From a virus, in the IMG/VR virus record IMGVR_UViG_3300025141_000868, positions 1-22,065 of that record: a stretch of DNA of 22,065 nucleotides; one strand, written 5' to 3'. The notes under the pieces are model-generated. The model was not told the DNA's origin. It saw nothing but the letters and a program-made list of their open reading frames with translations, and did not search any database. This document shows positions 13,575 to 21,167 of the stretch, one piece after another (position 1 is the first letter of the stretch; every line of letters starts with the position of its first letter). The position numbers and the translations under genes are program-made.

Positions 13575-14388
13575 TGGTGATCTCCTTTACTAACGCCTGT
13601 GTTTTTAAGACGGTAAGAATAACTTCTTCGCTAATTCCTTGCTTCGAAAAATCTTGTAAGCGCCCAACTACTTTGTTGGTCTTTTCTAGCATTTCGATAT
13701 CTTCGCTAATTTCTTTAGTTTTAGAGGCTGTTTTTAAGCCCTTCTTCAGTCGAGCTAGCTCTTCATTGAGAAACGATTTCAGCTGAAGAGCGTTATCAGA
13801 AAACGAAACAATGTAGTGTGTGAGCAATTCTTTTTGCTCTTCCAATAAATCTGTTTCATATTTTGTATTAAACTTTTCCACAAAAGTCTTAAAGAGCAAC
13901 TTATCTACGGTACCGGTACCGTCGTCTTGTGATGTTGCGTTGCTCATGCTTTTAATAATCTCGCCCTCTAAAATGACTCGATGCTTAGGAGAGGTTTTAG
14001 GAGAAAAAATTTGATCAATGGTCGCTAGCGTTTTATAGTTGGGCACAAAAGTGTTAAATACTTCAGGAGTAAGTTCCTTATTGATGTCACCAATCAAAGC
14101 GCTCTGTTGTTTGAAGAGCACATCCGAATCAATGAGCTGCCTCTGGAGGCGAACTTCTTTTAGTATCTTTTCAGATGTTTCAAGATTGATGTTCTGGTTT
14201 TCATACAACGAGCGATAGCACTCTAAATCCTTTTTCAATACACTATTAGAGTGAAAATATTTCTTTATGAGAGAAACTGCTTTATCTCTCTTGTGCTTTT
14301 CATTTTTAAGGACAGCAAAAGTGGCCTCTCTAATAAGCGCCTCATACACAAAAGCAGTGTTTCTCTTTTTGTTGTGTCTAGCTTTCAT
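13558..14388 (-). CDS. Conserved phage protein, alpha-helical, unknown
   Basis: This 276-residue, mostly helical and charged protein starts MKARHNKKRNTAFVYEALIR and overlaps the portal stop by 11 nt. The basic start is followed by long helices (KHKRDKAVSLIKKYFHSNS; NLETSEKILKEVRLQRQLID) and a probable coiled coil near residues 200-245 (LKSFLNEELARLKKGLKTAS). It has no membrane segment and no visible catalytic motif. Being directly downstream of the portal, it could be a portal-associated or head-core factor. The KARHNKKRNTAF start is one I associate with uncharacterised proteins of marine T4-like phages. Function is not assignable from sequence. Confidence 0.6.
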   Translation of the reverse strand: MKARHNKKRNTAFVYEALIREATFAVLKNEKHKRDKAVSLIKKYFHSNSVLKKDLECYRSLYENQNINLETSEKILKEVRLQRQLIDSDVLFKQQSALIGDINKELTPEVFNTFVPNYKTLATIDQIFSPKTSPKHRVILEGEIIKSMSNATSQDDGTGTVDKLLFKTFVEKFNTKYETDLLEEQKELLTHYIVSFSDNALQLKSFLNEELARLKKGLKTASKTKEISEDIEMLEKTNKVVGRLQDFSKQGISEEVILTVLKTQALVKEITNGDND

Positions 14389-16396
14389 TCTTTTTCTCCG
14401 AATTATCCTTCTCTTTGTTTTCTAAATTCTCCAGGAGGGTGCGTACTGACGCATTTACCTCAAAGAGTTTACTTTCTTCTGTTTCTTCTCTCAAATTATA
14501 AATAGACAGATCTTGTTCGTAAATACTAACTTTAGTCAAACTGTTAATCTCGCTACCGGGAAATACATTGCGATGACCAGGGCTGTGTTTTTGCCCTGCT
14601 GCTGATTTAAGCGAACGCGTGCGAGGGCCACCAGCATGAGCTTTGCGTCTATCCCTCTTAACAGGGTGATATACCTTTCCTTTTGAGCGCGCCGTAAGAC
14701 GAGGCGCATTTCGTGAACCGGGAGGTACCGCCAGAAGAGCAGATTCGTCACCACCGCCTTCGGCACCACCGCCGGGTGCAGGCTCACCTCCAAGCGCATC
14801 CGCGGCTTCGCCGCCAGCGTCTGCGGCTGGCATCTCGGCTGGGCCCCCAAGATCTCCGCCCAAGTCGCCACCGAGGCCGCCGCCTAAGTCGCCACCCAAA
14901 TCACCTCCTAGGCCGCCGCCCATGCCTTCTGCGACACCGGCTTCGGCCACAGCTTGGAGGGCTGCATCGTGGCGACGATCATAATACATTTCACGTTGAT
15001 TGCGTTGAAAGTCTTCGTGAGACATTCCAAAAATATGCTCCATTACCCAACGACGAGAGAAATATCCCTCTGTGGCACTGCCGGCAATTTCAAATTTTTG
15101 CTTCCAGTGCTCCAGTTCTTGAAGCTCCGCGATCTTCGAAGGGTTGTTCAGCGTTAAAGAGAAGCTCAATAGATCATCTCCTCTAAAGCCTAAAGTGTAG
15201 AGATGAATAATTCCAATCTTTGTCAGCTCTGCAACTATAACCCGCTGTAATCTTTGAACTGTTCTCGCGAATCTAATGTCTTTCTGCGCGAGAGTTGTCT
15301 TATCCTCGGCTGCTTCTTCTCCCATCGAGAGATAGGCTGCCGGTATCTTTAACGCAGAGAAAAGCTTATCGCGCAGATACTTAATGTCATCAATGGCTGT
15401 AATATTTTGTGCGCCTGCGAGAGATTCGATGGTTGTTGCAGAGCCTTGACGAACAGGAATGAAATAGTCTTCTTCAATGCTCATAGGGTTGTAGCGCAAG
15501 TCTACGCGGCCAGAAGTTGGATCTACAACTGAGTGACGCTTAAGTTGTGTTACAATCTTCTCCATATATTGTTCTACATCTTGTGGTGGGATTGCGCCAA
15601 CATCAATCTTGAAGACACGGCGTTCGGACGAGCGCACCACTCGATAAGCCATCATCGCATCTTCCATTAGTGTTAGCTGGCGCCAAATTCGGCGTGCGGG
15701 CTCTAGAATAGAGGTGCCGTACGGAGCATATTTATCATTCCCCAAAATACGAAAATGGCACATTTGCCAATTTTCAAATGTCATACCTGCCGAGTTCCAT
15801 TGATATTGAACATAGTTAGGGTTTGTAGAATCCTTACCTTCCAGTCTTTCAATTTCTGCCGGGGGCAACGCTATGACCGACGTAATACCGTACTTGTCAT
15901 CAATATCCAAATACAAGAAGAAGTCTCCATACTTACACATCGTACGGCTCCACCCAAATAGGTTATATTGAACGTTCAGAACCTGATCGAATAAGATTGT
16001 AAGAACAGCCTTAATCTCCTCGTTAGGACATTTGATGTTTAACATAGGTCGCAACGATGAATGAGTTGTCATTTCATCTGAATAGATATCTAAGGACGAT
16101 GCAATCTCGGGCATGTATTCCATCTGATCAAAATCCACATAACGTTCGGTTCTGCGCTGATTGGCGATCGCATCAGTCGCGACAACATCCAATGGATTGT
16201 AGAGAGACTTTTTAAACTGCTGGCCAGACGCAGACTTAAAGCGAGAACTAAACTTATCTAGATGCTGTCGTCTAATTCGGCGCCCAGACTGCGATCGATA
16301 ATTAATAATCGGTCCAGAGAATAACCTAGTTAGAGCTTTAAAAAGTTCTGACTGTGAATTCGCTGGGTTCTTTCCTCTGTTATTTCTAGGTGGCAT
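14378..16396 (-). CDS. Portal vertex protein, T4 gp20-like
   Basis: This 672-residue protein forms the dodecameric ring through which DNA enters and leaves the head. The portal core is clear: residues about 253-268 (VVRSSERRVFKIDVGA; T4 gp20 has RAPERRVFYIDVGNLP as I recall it), EQYMEKI at 275-281, SIEEDYFIPVRQGSATTIES at 306-325, LAGAQNITAIDDIKYLRDKL at 326-345 and IPAAYL at 351-356. T4 gp20 is about 524 residues. The excess is at the C-terminus: a glycine-rich repeat at 492-519, an Ala/Gly/Pro stretch to about 550, a basic segment (VYHPVKRDRRKAHAGG) and an acidic helical tail. It starts at ATG 16396, 8 nt after the terminase stop. In T4 the tail sheath and tube genes lie between these two; they are absent here. 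Confidence 0.92.
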   Translation of the reverse strand: MPPRNNRGKNPANSQSELFKALTRLFSGPIINYRSQSGRRIRRQHLDKFSSRFKSASGQQFKKSLYNPLDVVATDAIANQRRTERYVDFDQMEYMPEIASSLDIYSDEMTTHSSLRPMLNIKCPNEEIKAVLTILFDQVLNVQYNLFGWSRTMCKYGDFFLYLDIDDKYGITSVIALPPAEIERLEGKDSTNPNYVQYQWNSAGMTFENWQMCHFRILGNDKYAPYGTSILEPARRIWRQLTLMEDAMMAYRVVRSSERRVFKIDVGAIPPQDVEQYMEKIVTQLKRHSVVDPTSGRVDLRYNPMSIEEDYFIPVRQGSATTIESLAGAQNITAIDDIKYLRDKLFSALKIPAAYLSMGEEAAEDKTTLAQKDIRFARTVQRLQRVIVAELTKIGIIHLYTLGFRGDDLLSFSLTLNNPSKIAELQELEHWKQKFEIAGSATEGYFSRRWVMEHIFGMSHEDFQRNQREMYYDRRHDAALQAVAEAGVAEGMGGGLGGDLGGDLGGGLGGDLGGDLGGPAEMPAADAGGEAADALGGEPAPGGGAEGGGDESALLAVPPGSRNAPRLTARSKGKVYHPVKRDRRKAHAGGPRTRSLKSAAGQKHSPGHRNVFPGSEINSLTKVSIYEQDLSIYNLREETEESKLFEVNASVRTLLENLENKEKDNSEKKNES
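14840..14923 (-). repeat. Glycine-rich repeat in the portal C-terminal extension
   Basis: Portal residues 492-519 are tandem GGDL/GGGL units (MGGGLGGDLGGDLGGGL and on), encoded by a 12-base-type repeat with synonymous differences. The frame stays open through it and into an ordinary-looking C-terminal tail, so it is an internal flexible segment and not a frameshift artefact. Confidence 0.8.
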
Positions 16397-16404
16397 CTAC
16401 TTCC

Positions 16405-17991
16405 TCACTTTATAATCCATTTGTATTGTTCATACATTTTTTCAGCTGCCGTTATTTTATCAAAAATTTCGTTCTTCTTGTAGCCATGTTGACCTTTGAT
16501 TTGTGTGTTCATTGTAGTTTTAGTGGTAATGATTGCATCAACAAAAGCTTTCTGATAGTTTAAATCTCGCGCATTGGCCTGCAGGGCTGTATCTCTCACC
16601 CAACATGCAATCGCTAATGCCATGATTAAATCATCATTGTAGCCTTTCATTGCTTGTGGCTTACCGTTCCTCCAAATAAAAGTCTTCATCTCGTTAATGG
16701 TGCGAGATGAATATATGGTAATTAGTTTGTTTCTGATAAACTCCTCTAATTTGGCCACGATGAGCGGGCGCGTCTTCATGGAAGTGGTAAATCCGGGAAC
16801 TGCCGAGCTTCTTGACTCGGCTTGATACTGTTCGATATATTCATGCGTGGACTTAATCGAATGATAAACATTGGGATAGCGATAATCATTAATGAGTTTC
16901 TCTAAAACCGAATATCCTATGTTATTGTTCTCCACCACTAACATGCACCCGCCAAATTCGCGACCTACGCTGTTGAGCATATTAGCAAACATATCCAATG
17001 TGGGCTTTCCTTGGTACTCTCCAACGATCGCTAGCGTTTCAAGTTTAACGATATGAAATGTAGAGAAGTCAGCGCCGTCACCGCGAGAGACATCCGCCAC
17101 CAACAAATAATTGCATGTAGGATCAAATTCTTCCCATAGCCAAAAATTGCGATCAAATCCTGTGCGATACTTAGGCTCTTTAACGGTTGTCAACAGCCAC
17201 TCCATACACTCAGGATCAATAACTGTTTCGCCAGATGTGTTGAAGTTGCACTCTAACTCTTGTGCAATCTGGCGCTTGGACATGTTCTTAGTTTCTTTTT
17301 TATACCATTCCTCATCTCTATCCGGGTGCACATCCCACATAAGCGTAGTGAGGCGGAAGTTATTTGTGCCCCCTTCGGCCTCAACGCACGTCTTGTGGAA
17401 CCAGTTGCCCACACCATTGGGCGTTGATAATGCAATGCAGCGCCCACCTGTCGATAGCGTGGGATATAGCCCAGTCCACAACTCTTCAAGGTTTTCAATA
17501 TGTGCGGCCTCATCTAACACCAAAAGCGATAGTGCTTCTGAACGGCCGGCATCGCCAGATGTAGAAGCGGCCTTAATTGACGAGCCATTAGAAAGCTCAA
17601 ACGAGGTGCGGTTGTCTACACTGATTGTGGCAATCTTTAGCCAATCGGGGACATTGCGCATAATATGTTTAACTTTCTTAACCAAGTTTCCCGCTGTCGC
17701 AAACTTGGTTGCCATAACAAGAATAGCCTTATCGCGGTGGAAGAGCATCATCCATACGATGTAGCCGGCTGTAATCGTTGAGATACCAAGCTGGCGAGCT
17801 TTTAGAATAACGTTAAAACGGTAATCATTAAAATCGGTAAGAAGCTCGTCTTGGAAGTCGAAAGTGTTAAAAAGAATAAGTCCATGTAATGGGTGCGATA
17901 TTCTTGCGTAGTTGTTAAGGAAGTAGGAGGGGTCTTTTCCACACTTAAGAATCTCTTTTACTTTTTCTTGTTTGGATAGTTGAAAACTCAT
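16405..17991 (-). CDS. Terminase large subunit, T4 gp17-like
   Basis: This 528-residue packaging motor has an N-terminal ATPase and a C-terminal nuclease. The ATPase motifs are the Walker A variant KARQLGIST at 64-72, Walker B LSLLVLDEA at 154-162 and the coupling motif ALSTPNG at 187-193. Nuclease acidic residues are D300 in YLLVADVSRGDGADFS, E354 in MLVVENNNIGY, and D453 or D454 in GYNDDLIMALA near the end. The Walker A lacks lysine after the glycine (T4 has SRQLGKT), but a lysine sits just before the loop, an arrangement found in several terminase families. Length is shorter than T4 gp17 (610), mainly at the N-terminus. The start ATG 17991 follows the previous stop by 8 nt and has little Shine-Dalgarno signal. 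No small terminase subunit is identified nearby. Confidence 0.94.
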   Translation of the reverse strand: MSFQLSKQEKVKEILKCGKDPSYFLNNYARISHPLHGLILFNTFDFQDELLTDFNDYRFNVILKARQLGISTITAGYIVWMMLFHRDKAILVMATKFATAGNLVKKVKHIMRNVPDWLKIATISVDNRTSFELSNGSSIKAASTSGDAGRSEALSLLVLDEAAHIENLEELWTGLYPTLSTGGRCIALSTPNGVGNWFHKTCVEAEGGTNNFRLTTLMWDVHPDRDEEWYKKETKNMSKRQIAQELECNFNTSGETVIDPECMEWLLTTVKEPKYRTGFDRNFWLWEEFDPTCNYLLVADVSRGDGADFSTFHIVKLETLAIVGEYQGKPTLDMFANMLNSVGREFGGCMLVVENNNIGYSVLEKLINDYRYPNVYHSIKSTHEYIEQYQAESRSSAVPGFTTSMKTRPLIVAKLEEFIRNKLITIYSSRTINEMKTFIWRNGKPQAMKGYNDDLIMALAIACWVRDTALQANARDLNYQKAFVDAIITTKTTMNTQIKGQHGYKKNEIFDKITAAEKMYEQYKWIIK

Positions 17992-17999
17992 TAATCATT

Positions 18000-18899
18000 T
18001 TATTTTTTAGAAACAGCAGCATCGGGATAATCTTTAAGCATATCTTTGATATTGTTTCTGATACGGCGCATATCTCCCTTCAAATATCTCTTAATATCGT
18101 CATAGCGTTCATCAGCAAAATCTTGCTTAGTCTTGCCGGCAATACCAGTAGAATATTCGCCAGGAGTTTCATGGCGTTGTAGCTCAGGCTTCTTAACACT
18201 ATCGGAGTGAGTGCTCTGATTTCGGTATGTTTGCTCAAGATTTTCGTGAGCAATTTTAAGCACTTCTATTGGATCAACACCAAAACCTCTTATAAAATCT
18301 ACAGCTTGAGCAATGTTAACTCCTTGGCCTACCATAGAATTAATTTTTTTGGCAAACGTAGGCAGATCAGAAGAGAGCGCTCTAAGAGCGTTTACTTGCT
18401 GTTGGCTCATTAACGAAGGTCGACGTTCTGGCACTGCTGGTGCACCAGTAAATGTAGGGGGTATGCCACCGCCATAAGTTTTTTCAAGATGGCCCTGGGA
18501 TTGTCTGTACGAGGGGGGCGCCACTTCTTGTAACAGCCCAAGCTTTGCTTGATAGTATTCAATCATATGCAAATGATATTCCTCTTGGATAATCTCGTTC
18601 ATATTCTCATTAAAGCCCATCACCGGTCGATCTCCTTCGCCGCCACCGGGCTGATACTCGGTGGGAAAGTCGACTTCTTCTGGTTCATCTTCGGGGCCGG
18701 CCATTCTTTCAGCTTCGTCTTCTAAGGCGCCTTCTCCATACATCTGATCAAAGACAGCGCCGAAAATATCAGAGGTCATAACCGAATCTGTTCCCTGAAG
18801 CATTGCGGCGATAGCCGGGGCAGCAATCTCGGGAGCAAGCTCCTCTTTGATAACTTCCTCGGTTATAATCTCGCGCAATCTTTCAAGAGTGATTTTCAT
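18000..18899 (-). CDS. Leader-bearing protein, putative internal/packaged protein
   Basis: This 299-residue protein starts MKITLERLREIITEEVIKEE, a member of the shared leader family with I-T-E at 12-14. Its ATG overlaps the upstream stop by one base (TGATG). After the leader come an Ala/Met-rich helix, an acidic segment (EDEAERMAGPEDEPEEVDFP), a Gly/Pro-rich linker, a helical segment (EIIQEEYHLHMIEYYQAKLG), and a Pro-rich part. A helical domain follows at about 185-225 (LPTFAKKINSMVGQGVNIAQ), and the basic tail ends DYPDAAVSKK. I do not recognise it. It precedes the terminase, where T4 has the small terminase gene 16, but the length and multi-linker architecture do not look like gp16. Confidence 0.58.
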   Translation of the reverse strand: MKITLERLREIITEEVIKEELAPEIAAPAIAAMLQGTDSVMTSDIFGAVFDQMYGEGALEDEAERMAGPEDEPEEVDFPTEYQPGGGEGDRPVMGFNENMNEIIQEEYHLHMIEYYQAKLGLLQEVAPPSYRQSQGHLEKTYGGGIPPTFTGAPAVPERRPSLMSQQQVNALRALSSDLPTFAKKINSMVGQGVNIAQAVDFIRGFGVDPIEVLKIAHENLEQTYRNQSTHSDSVKKPELQRHETPGEYSTGIAGKTKQDFADERYDDIKRYLKGDMRRIRNNIKDMLKDYPDAAVSKK

Positions 18900-19246
18900 C
18901 AGCGATCGCCCCAGACCCCATATTCTTCATAAAAAGCCTCAAGCGCCTTGATGGCGTTCTGGGAATCAGTAGAATGACTAGAGCGAACAGCTATATCTTG
19001 AAGTTGTTTTTGTCGATCTTCTGAATCTGAGAGGGCACGGACTTCGACATGCCACTTTTTAGCCTGTTCAGGGAGAGCGTCAAAGCCGTCGTGCCAATTT
19101 TTGTTACGATCGGAGGGTGGCCGAGACCGAGTGGTCTTCGCTTTACCCATCGGAACAACAGCAGTTTCAGGAGAGCCGGCGGTTCTCATCACCTTCTCAA
19201 GCTCTTCCTTGATAATCTGCTTAAGTTGTGTTTTTGTGATTTTCAT
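18899..19246 (-). CDS. Leader-bearing small protein, putative internal head protein
   Basis: This 115-residue protein starts MKITKTQLKQIIKEELEKVM, the clearest example of the shared leader (I-K-E at 12-14). It begins with an ATGA overlap with the preceding gene and ends in a TGATG overlap with the next. The part after the leader is a basic, Pro/Arg/Ser-rich linker (GKAKTTRSRPPSDRNKNW) and a short helical domain (ALPEQAKKWHVEVRALSDSE; KALEAFYEEYGVWGDR). If the leader were removed by the prohead protease, a domain of about 100 residues would remain in the head. No family is recognised. Confidence 0.6.
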   Translation of the reverse strand: MKITKTQLKQIIKEELEKVMRTAGSPETAVVPMGKAKTTRSRPPSDRNKNWHDGFDALPEQAKKWHVEVRALSDSEDRQKQLQDIAVRSSHSTDSQNAIKALEAFYEEYGVWGDR

Positions 19247-19797
19247 TTCTCTTTCTCCGAGCCTTTCTTTCTCGTATCATTCTTTGGGCGTTTGCCCTGC
19301 CAGCCTCCGAGATCGAGAAATGATTTCCAACTGGCTTCTAAACGATTCTTAGAAGGAGCCTCAATCGCCATCGCCTCTTCCAAGCCGCCGACTGTATAGT
19401 GCTTCTTGGCGACAACCCATGAGCGAATTCGTGAAGAATTCTCTACTCTTACATCAATCTCTCCCACCTCAGTGAGTGAGACTGAATCGCCTGTAATCTT
19501 CTTGTACTCTTTCGTAAGCCACTTTTTGATATCATTAAGACGATGATCGATATCGCTTTCAAAGCCGGGGGCGTATACTTCCTTCAACTTAATCTCCGAT
19601 TGATAGCTAAGGCACATTTTATTGCCATAGAACTTAACGTTAAAGCCATCCATCACACGCTGATCGACGAGTGCGTTGCCTTCTTCTCTGCGTAAAATAC
19701 CGGGCTTGTCGGGCTCAAGATCTTCCCCGAGCGCGCCGTCATATGCGTTTGCGGCCGCTTGCGATAATCCTTGAACGATTTCATATACTGTTGCCAT
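19243..19797 (-). CDS. Conserved phage protein of unknown function
   Basis: This 184-residue protein starts MATVYEIVQGLSQAAANAYD at ATG 19797, overlapping the preceding gene by 17 nt. It appears to be a compact alpha/beta domain: FNVKFYGNKMCLSYQSEIKL, a helix DIDHRLNDIKKWLTKEYKKI, then two strands (VSLTEVGEIDVRVENSSRIR; WVVAKKHYTVGG). A very basic tail (GKRPKNDTRKKGSEKEK) follows. It has no leader of the MKITK type, membrane helix or recognised catalytic motif. I recall the VYEIVQGL start from marine phage hypothetical proteins only. Confidence 0.58.
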   Translation of the reverse strand: MATVYEIVQGLSQAAANAYDGALGEDLEPDKPGILRREEGNALVDQRVMDGFNVKFYGNKMCLSYQSEIKLKEVYAPGFESDIDHRLNDIKKWLTKEYKKITGDSVSLTEVGEIDVRVENSSRIRSWVVAKKHYTVGGLEEAMAIEAPSKNRLEASWKSFLDLGGWQGKRPKNDTRKKGSEKEK

Positions 19798-20170
19798 TTT
19801 TAGGTCTCCATCCTTTGTTCCATCTTTCTTCTCGATCCTCGACGTATTTTATGTAACAAGTATTGCAACACTCAAATTTAACGAGGCATATATCATCCAT
19901 TGCAATCTTTGGAAAAGAACCACAGACAGGACAACATTTTAAAGATTCTCTATTAAGTAGTTTTTTTGAGATCTTAATCCCATTAACATCTACTTTTTCT
20001 TGCCATTCTTCAATCTTGCGCTGTTTTTTATAAAACTCTTTAGACTGTTGCAGATATTCCTTTTCCTTGGTCTCGCACCAGTTTGCTTTTGGATTTTGTA
20101 CAGTCTCGTTTCCGTACTTCTCTGCAATGGCCTTCTCTATTGCTGCAATCTTATTTGAATCACTGCTCAT
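19781..20170 (-). CDS. Zinc-ribbon-like small protein
   Basis: This 129-residue protein is read from ATG 20170 (MSSDSNKIAAIEKAIAEKYG), which overlaps the previous stop by 11 nt; an in-frame ATG at 20191 would add seven residues. The N-terminal half is a charged helix with QQSKEFYKKQRKIEEWQEKV. The C-terminal half has CCPVCGSFP (Cys 79, 80, 83) and CCNTCY (Cys 101, 102, 105), a CxxC...CxxC arrangement of a zinc ribbon, with another Cys at 95. Such domains bind nucleic acid or proteins. No nuclease or polymerase motif accompanies it. Its role in this late operon is unknown. Confidence 0.62.
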   Translation of the reverse strand: MSSDSNKIAAIEKAIAEKYGNETVQNPKANWCETKEKEYLQQSKEFYKKQRKIEEWQEKVDVNGIKISKKLLNRESLKCCPVCGSFPKIAMDDICLVKFECCNTCYIKYVEDREERWNKGWRPKNGNSI

Positions 20171-20576
20171 TGAAGACTCTATAGGCAGCATAAGTTGTTA
20201 TAATTCCAGCGGCAACGCCGCCCCCAAACCACCATAATTTGTTATTAGGCGCTTGCTTTAACATTGCTTCTTGTAGTGCTGCAATTTCAATATCTTTTTG
20301 TTCTATGCGCAAGTCATATTCCTTAGTGAGAGCATCTAGACGAATTTGAAAGTTTTCTCTTTCGAGCTGAAATTCGGTTGCCTGCACATCAATGCGATAT
20401 TCTATTTCTAAATCGCAATCCATTCTGTATTCCATAGGCAGCACCAATAGTTCAGCAATTCCTCGCTTATTGAATAATACGCCTTCGAAAGGGGCCGGCT
20501 CATGCTGCCCAACAATAGTAAACTGTGGCGGCTCTGCGTGAGCCACCATCGAAAATAATAGCGCTTTAAGGAACAT
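20160..20576 (-). CDS. Envelope protein with signal peptide and C-terminal anchor (possible lysis accessory)
   Basis: This 138-residue protein starts MFLKALLFSMVAHAEPPQF, a short signal peptide with an A-x-A cleavage site after AHA. A soluble region and then a coiled coil follow (residues about 60-105: EFQLERENFQIRLDALTKEY, DLRIEQKDIEIAALQEAM). It ends with a probable membrane helix (WWFGGGVAAGIITTYAAYRV) and a short tail. There is no lipobox cysteine, so it is not a standard outer-membrane spanin. It overlaps by 11 nt the spanin-like gene, which itself overlaps the holin-like gene. The grouping suggests a lysis or envelope-bridging role. An unrelated envelope function is possible. Confidence 0.55.
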   Translation of the reverse strand: MFLKALLFSMVAHAEPPQFTIVGQHEPAPFEGVLFNKRGIAELLVLPMEYRMDCDLEIEYRIDVQATEFQLERENFQIRLDALTKEYDLRIEQKDIEIAALQEAMLKQAPNNKLWWFGGGVAAGIITTYAAYRVFNEQ

Positions 20577-20976
20577 ATTGAAACCCGAATGTATCTGTTA
20601 CTTGTTCTGCAAGTTCTTCTTTGTTTTCGGTAAACTGTTTTCGGTTGTCGATTGTTGTCTCAATTTCAATAATTCTTTCCTCAACCACCACTTCAACCTT
20701 AGCTCTTTCTTCGTCATATTGTCTCTCCAGTAATTCTAACGCATCGCGATAAGTTCGCAATGCATGTTCTTTTTTCTCTAACTCTTCCGCATGAATCTCT
20801 TGTAACCCGTCGATTTGATTTTGAAGAGATTGCTGGCTGGCTTCGTAAGCATTTTCAAGTTGCCTATAATCATAACGCATTTTTCCAATAACTGTAAGTA
20901 AAAGAATAATGATTGTTATTTCTTTCCAGTTTTTCTTTGCAAGACCGAGAACTTTAAGCCAGTCAACTTTAATCAT
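20566..20976 (-). CDS. Membrane-anchored coiled-coil protein, i-spanin-like
   Basis: This 136-residue protein starts at ATG 20976 (TGATG overlap with the holin-like gene); a TTG one codon earlier is less likely. A short cytoplasmic segment is followed by one membrane helix (ITIIILLLTVIGKM, residues about 20-33). A continuous coiled coil runs over the rest (QLENAYEASQQSLQNQIDGL, EIHAEELEKKEHALRTYRDA and on). This is the shape of Rz-type inner-membrane spanins, which help disrupt the outer membrane at lysis. Spanins share little sequence, so the call rests on shape and neighbours. No endolysin is present in the window. Confidence 0.5.
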   Translation of the reverse strand: MIKVDWLKVLGLAKKNWKEITIIILLLTVIGKMRYDYRQLENAYEASQQSLQNQIDGLQEIHAEELEKKEHALRTYRDALELLERQYDEERAKVEVVVEERIIEIETTIDNRKQFTENKEELAEQVTDTFGFQYVP

Positions 20977-21167
20977 CAAACACCTTTCATTCTAGCAATG
21001 CCATCGATAATAGCTTGGCCGCCAATATAAATTGCAGAGATCATAACCCAATCGCCGGATGCTAAATCAGAAAACGCCAACAATCCTGTCGCCGTTAACC
21101 AAACCATAAACTTGCGAGAAATTGCCTTCTCAACTAATCTATCTAACTTGCCTTGTACATAGTTCAT
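20976..21167 (-). CDS. Small two-helix membrane protein, holin-like
   Basis: This 63-residue protein has a basic amphipathic start (MNYVQGKLDRLVEKAISRKF), then two hydrophobic segments, MVWLTATGLLAFSD and DWVMISAIYIGGQAIIDGIA, with a short basic C-terminus (RMKGV). Size and topology fit class II holins. The SGDWVMISAIYIGGQA stretch reminds me of small holin-like proteins of cyanophages and other marine phages. It overlaps the upstream stop (TAATG) and precedes the spanin-like gene, as in a holin-spanin cassette. Other small membrane proteins could look the same. Confidence 0.55.
   Translation of the reverse strand: MNYVQGKLDRLVEKAISRKFMVWLTATGLLAFSDLASGDWVMISAIYIGGQAIIDGIARMKGV

Noticed and set aside
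180-14520. TATAAATA strings on the plus strand inside genes (near 194 and 14499)
   Set aside because: They lie inside minus-strand coding regions and would drive transcription against all genes, so they are probably chance AT-rich matches.
14713-15186. Plus-strand Arg/His-rich open frame opposite the portal glycine repeat
   Set aside because: Its composition is explained by the complement of the GC-rich glycine/alanine codons; it is not a gene.
17111-17764. A 217-residue plus-strand open frame antisense to the terminase
   Set aside because: The terminase on the opposite strand has all its catalytic motifs in this interval. The antisense product shows no domain, and there is no start signal.
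18000-18899. The 299-residue gene as a small terminase subunit
   Set aside because: The position before the large terminase is suggestive, but the length, several disordered linkers and shared leader do not resemble gp16-type subunits.
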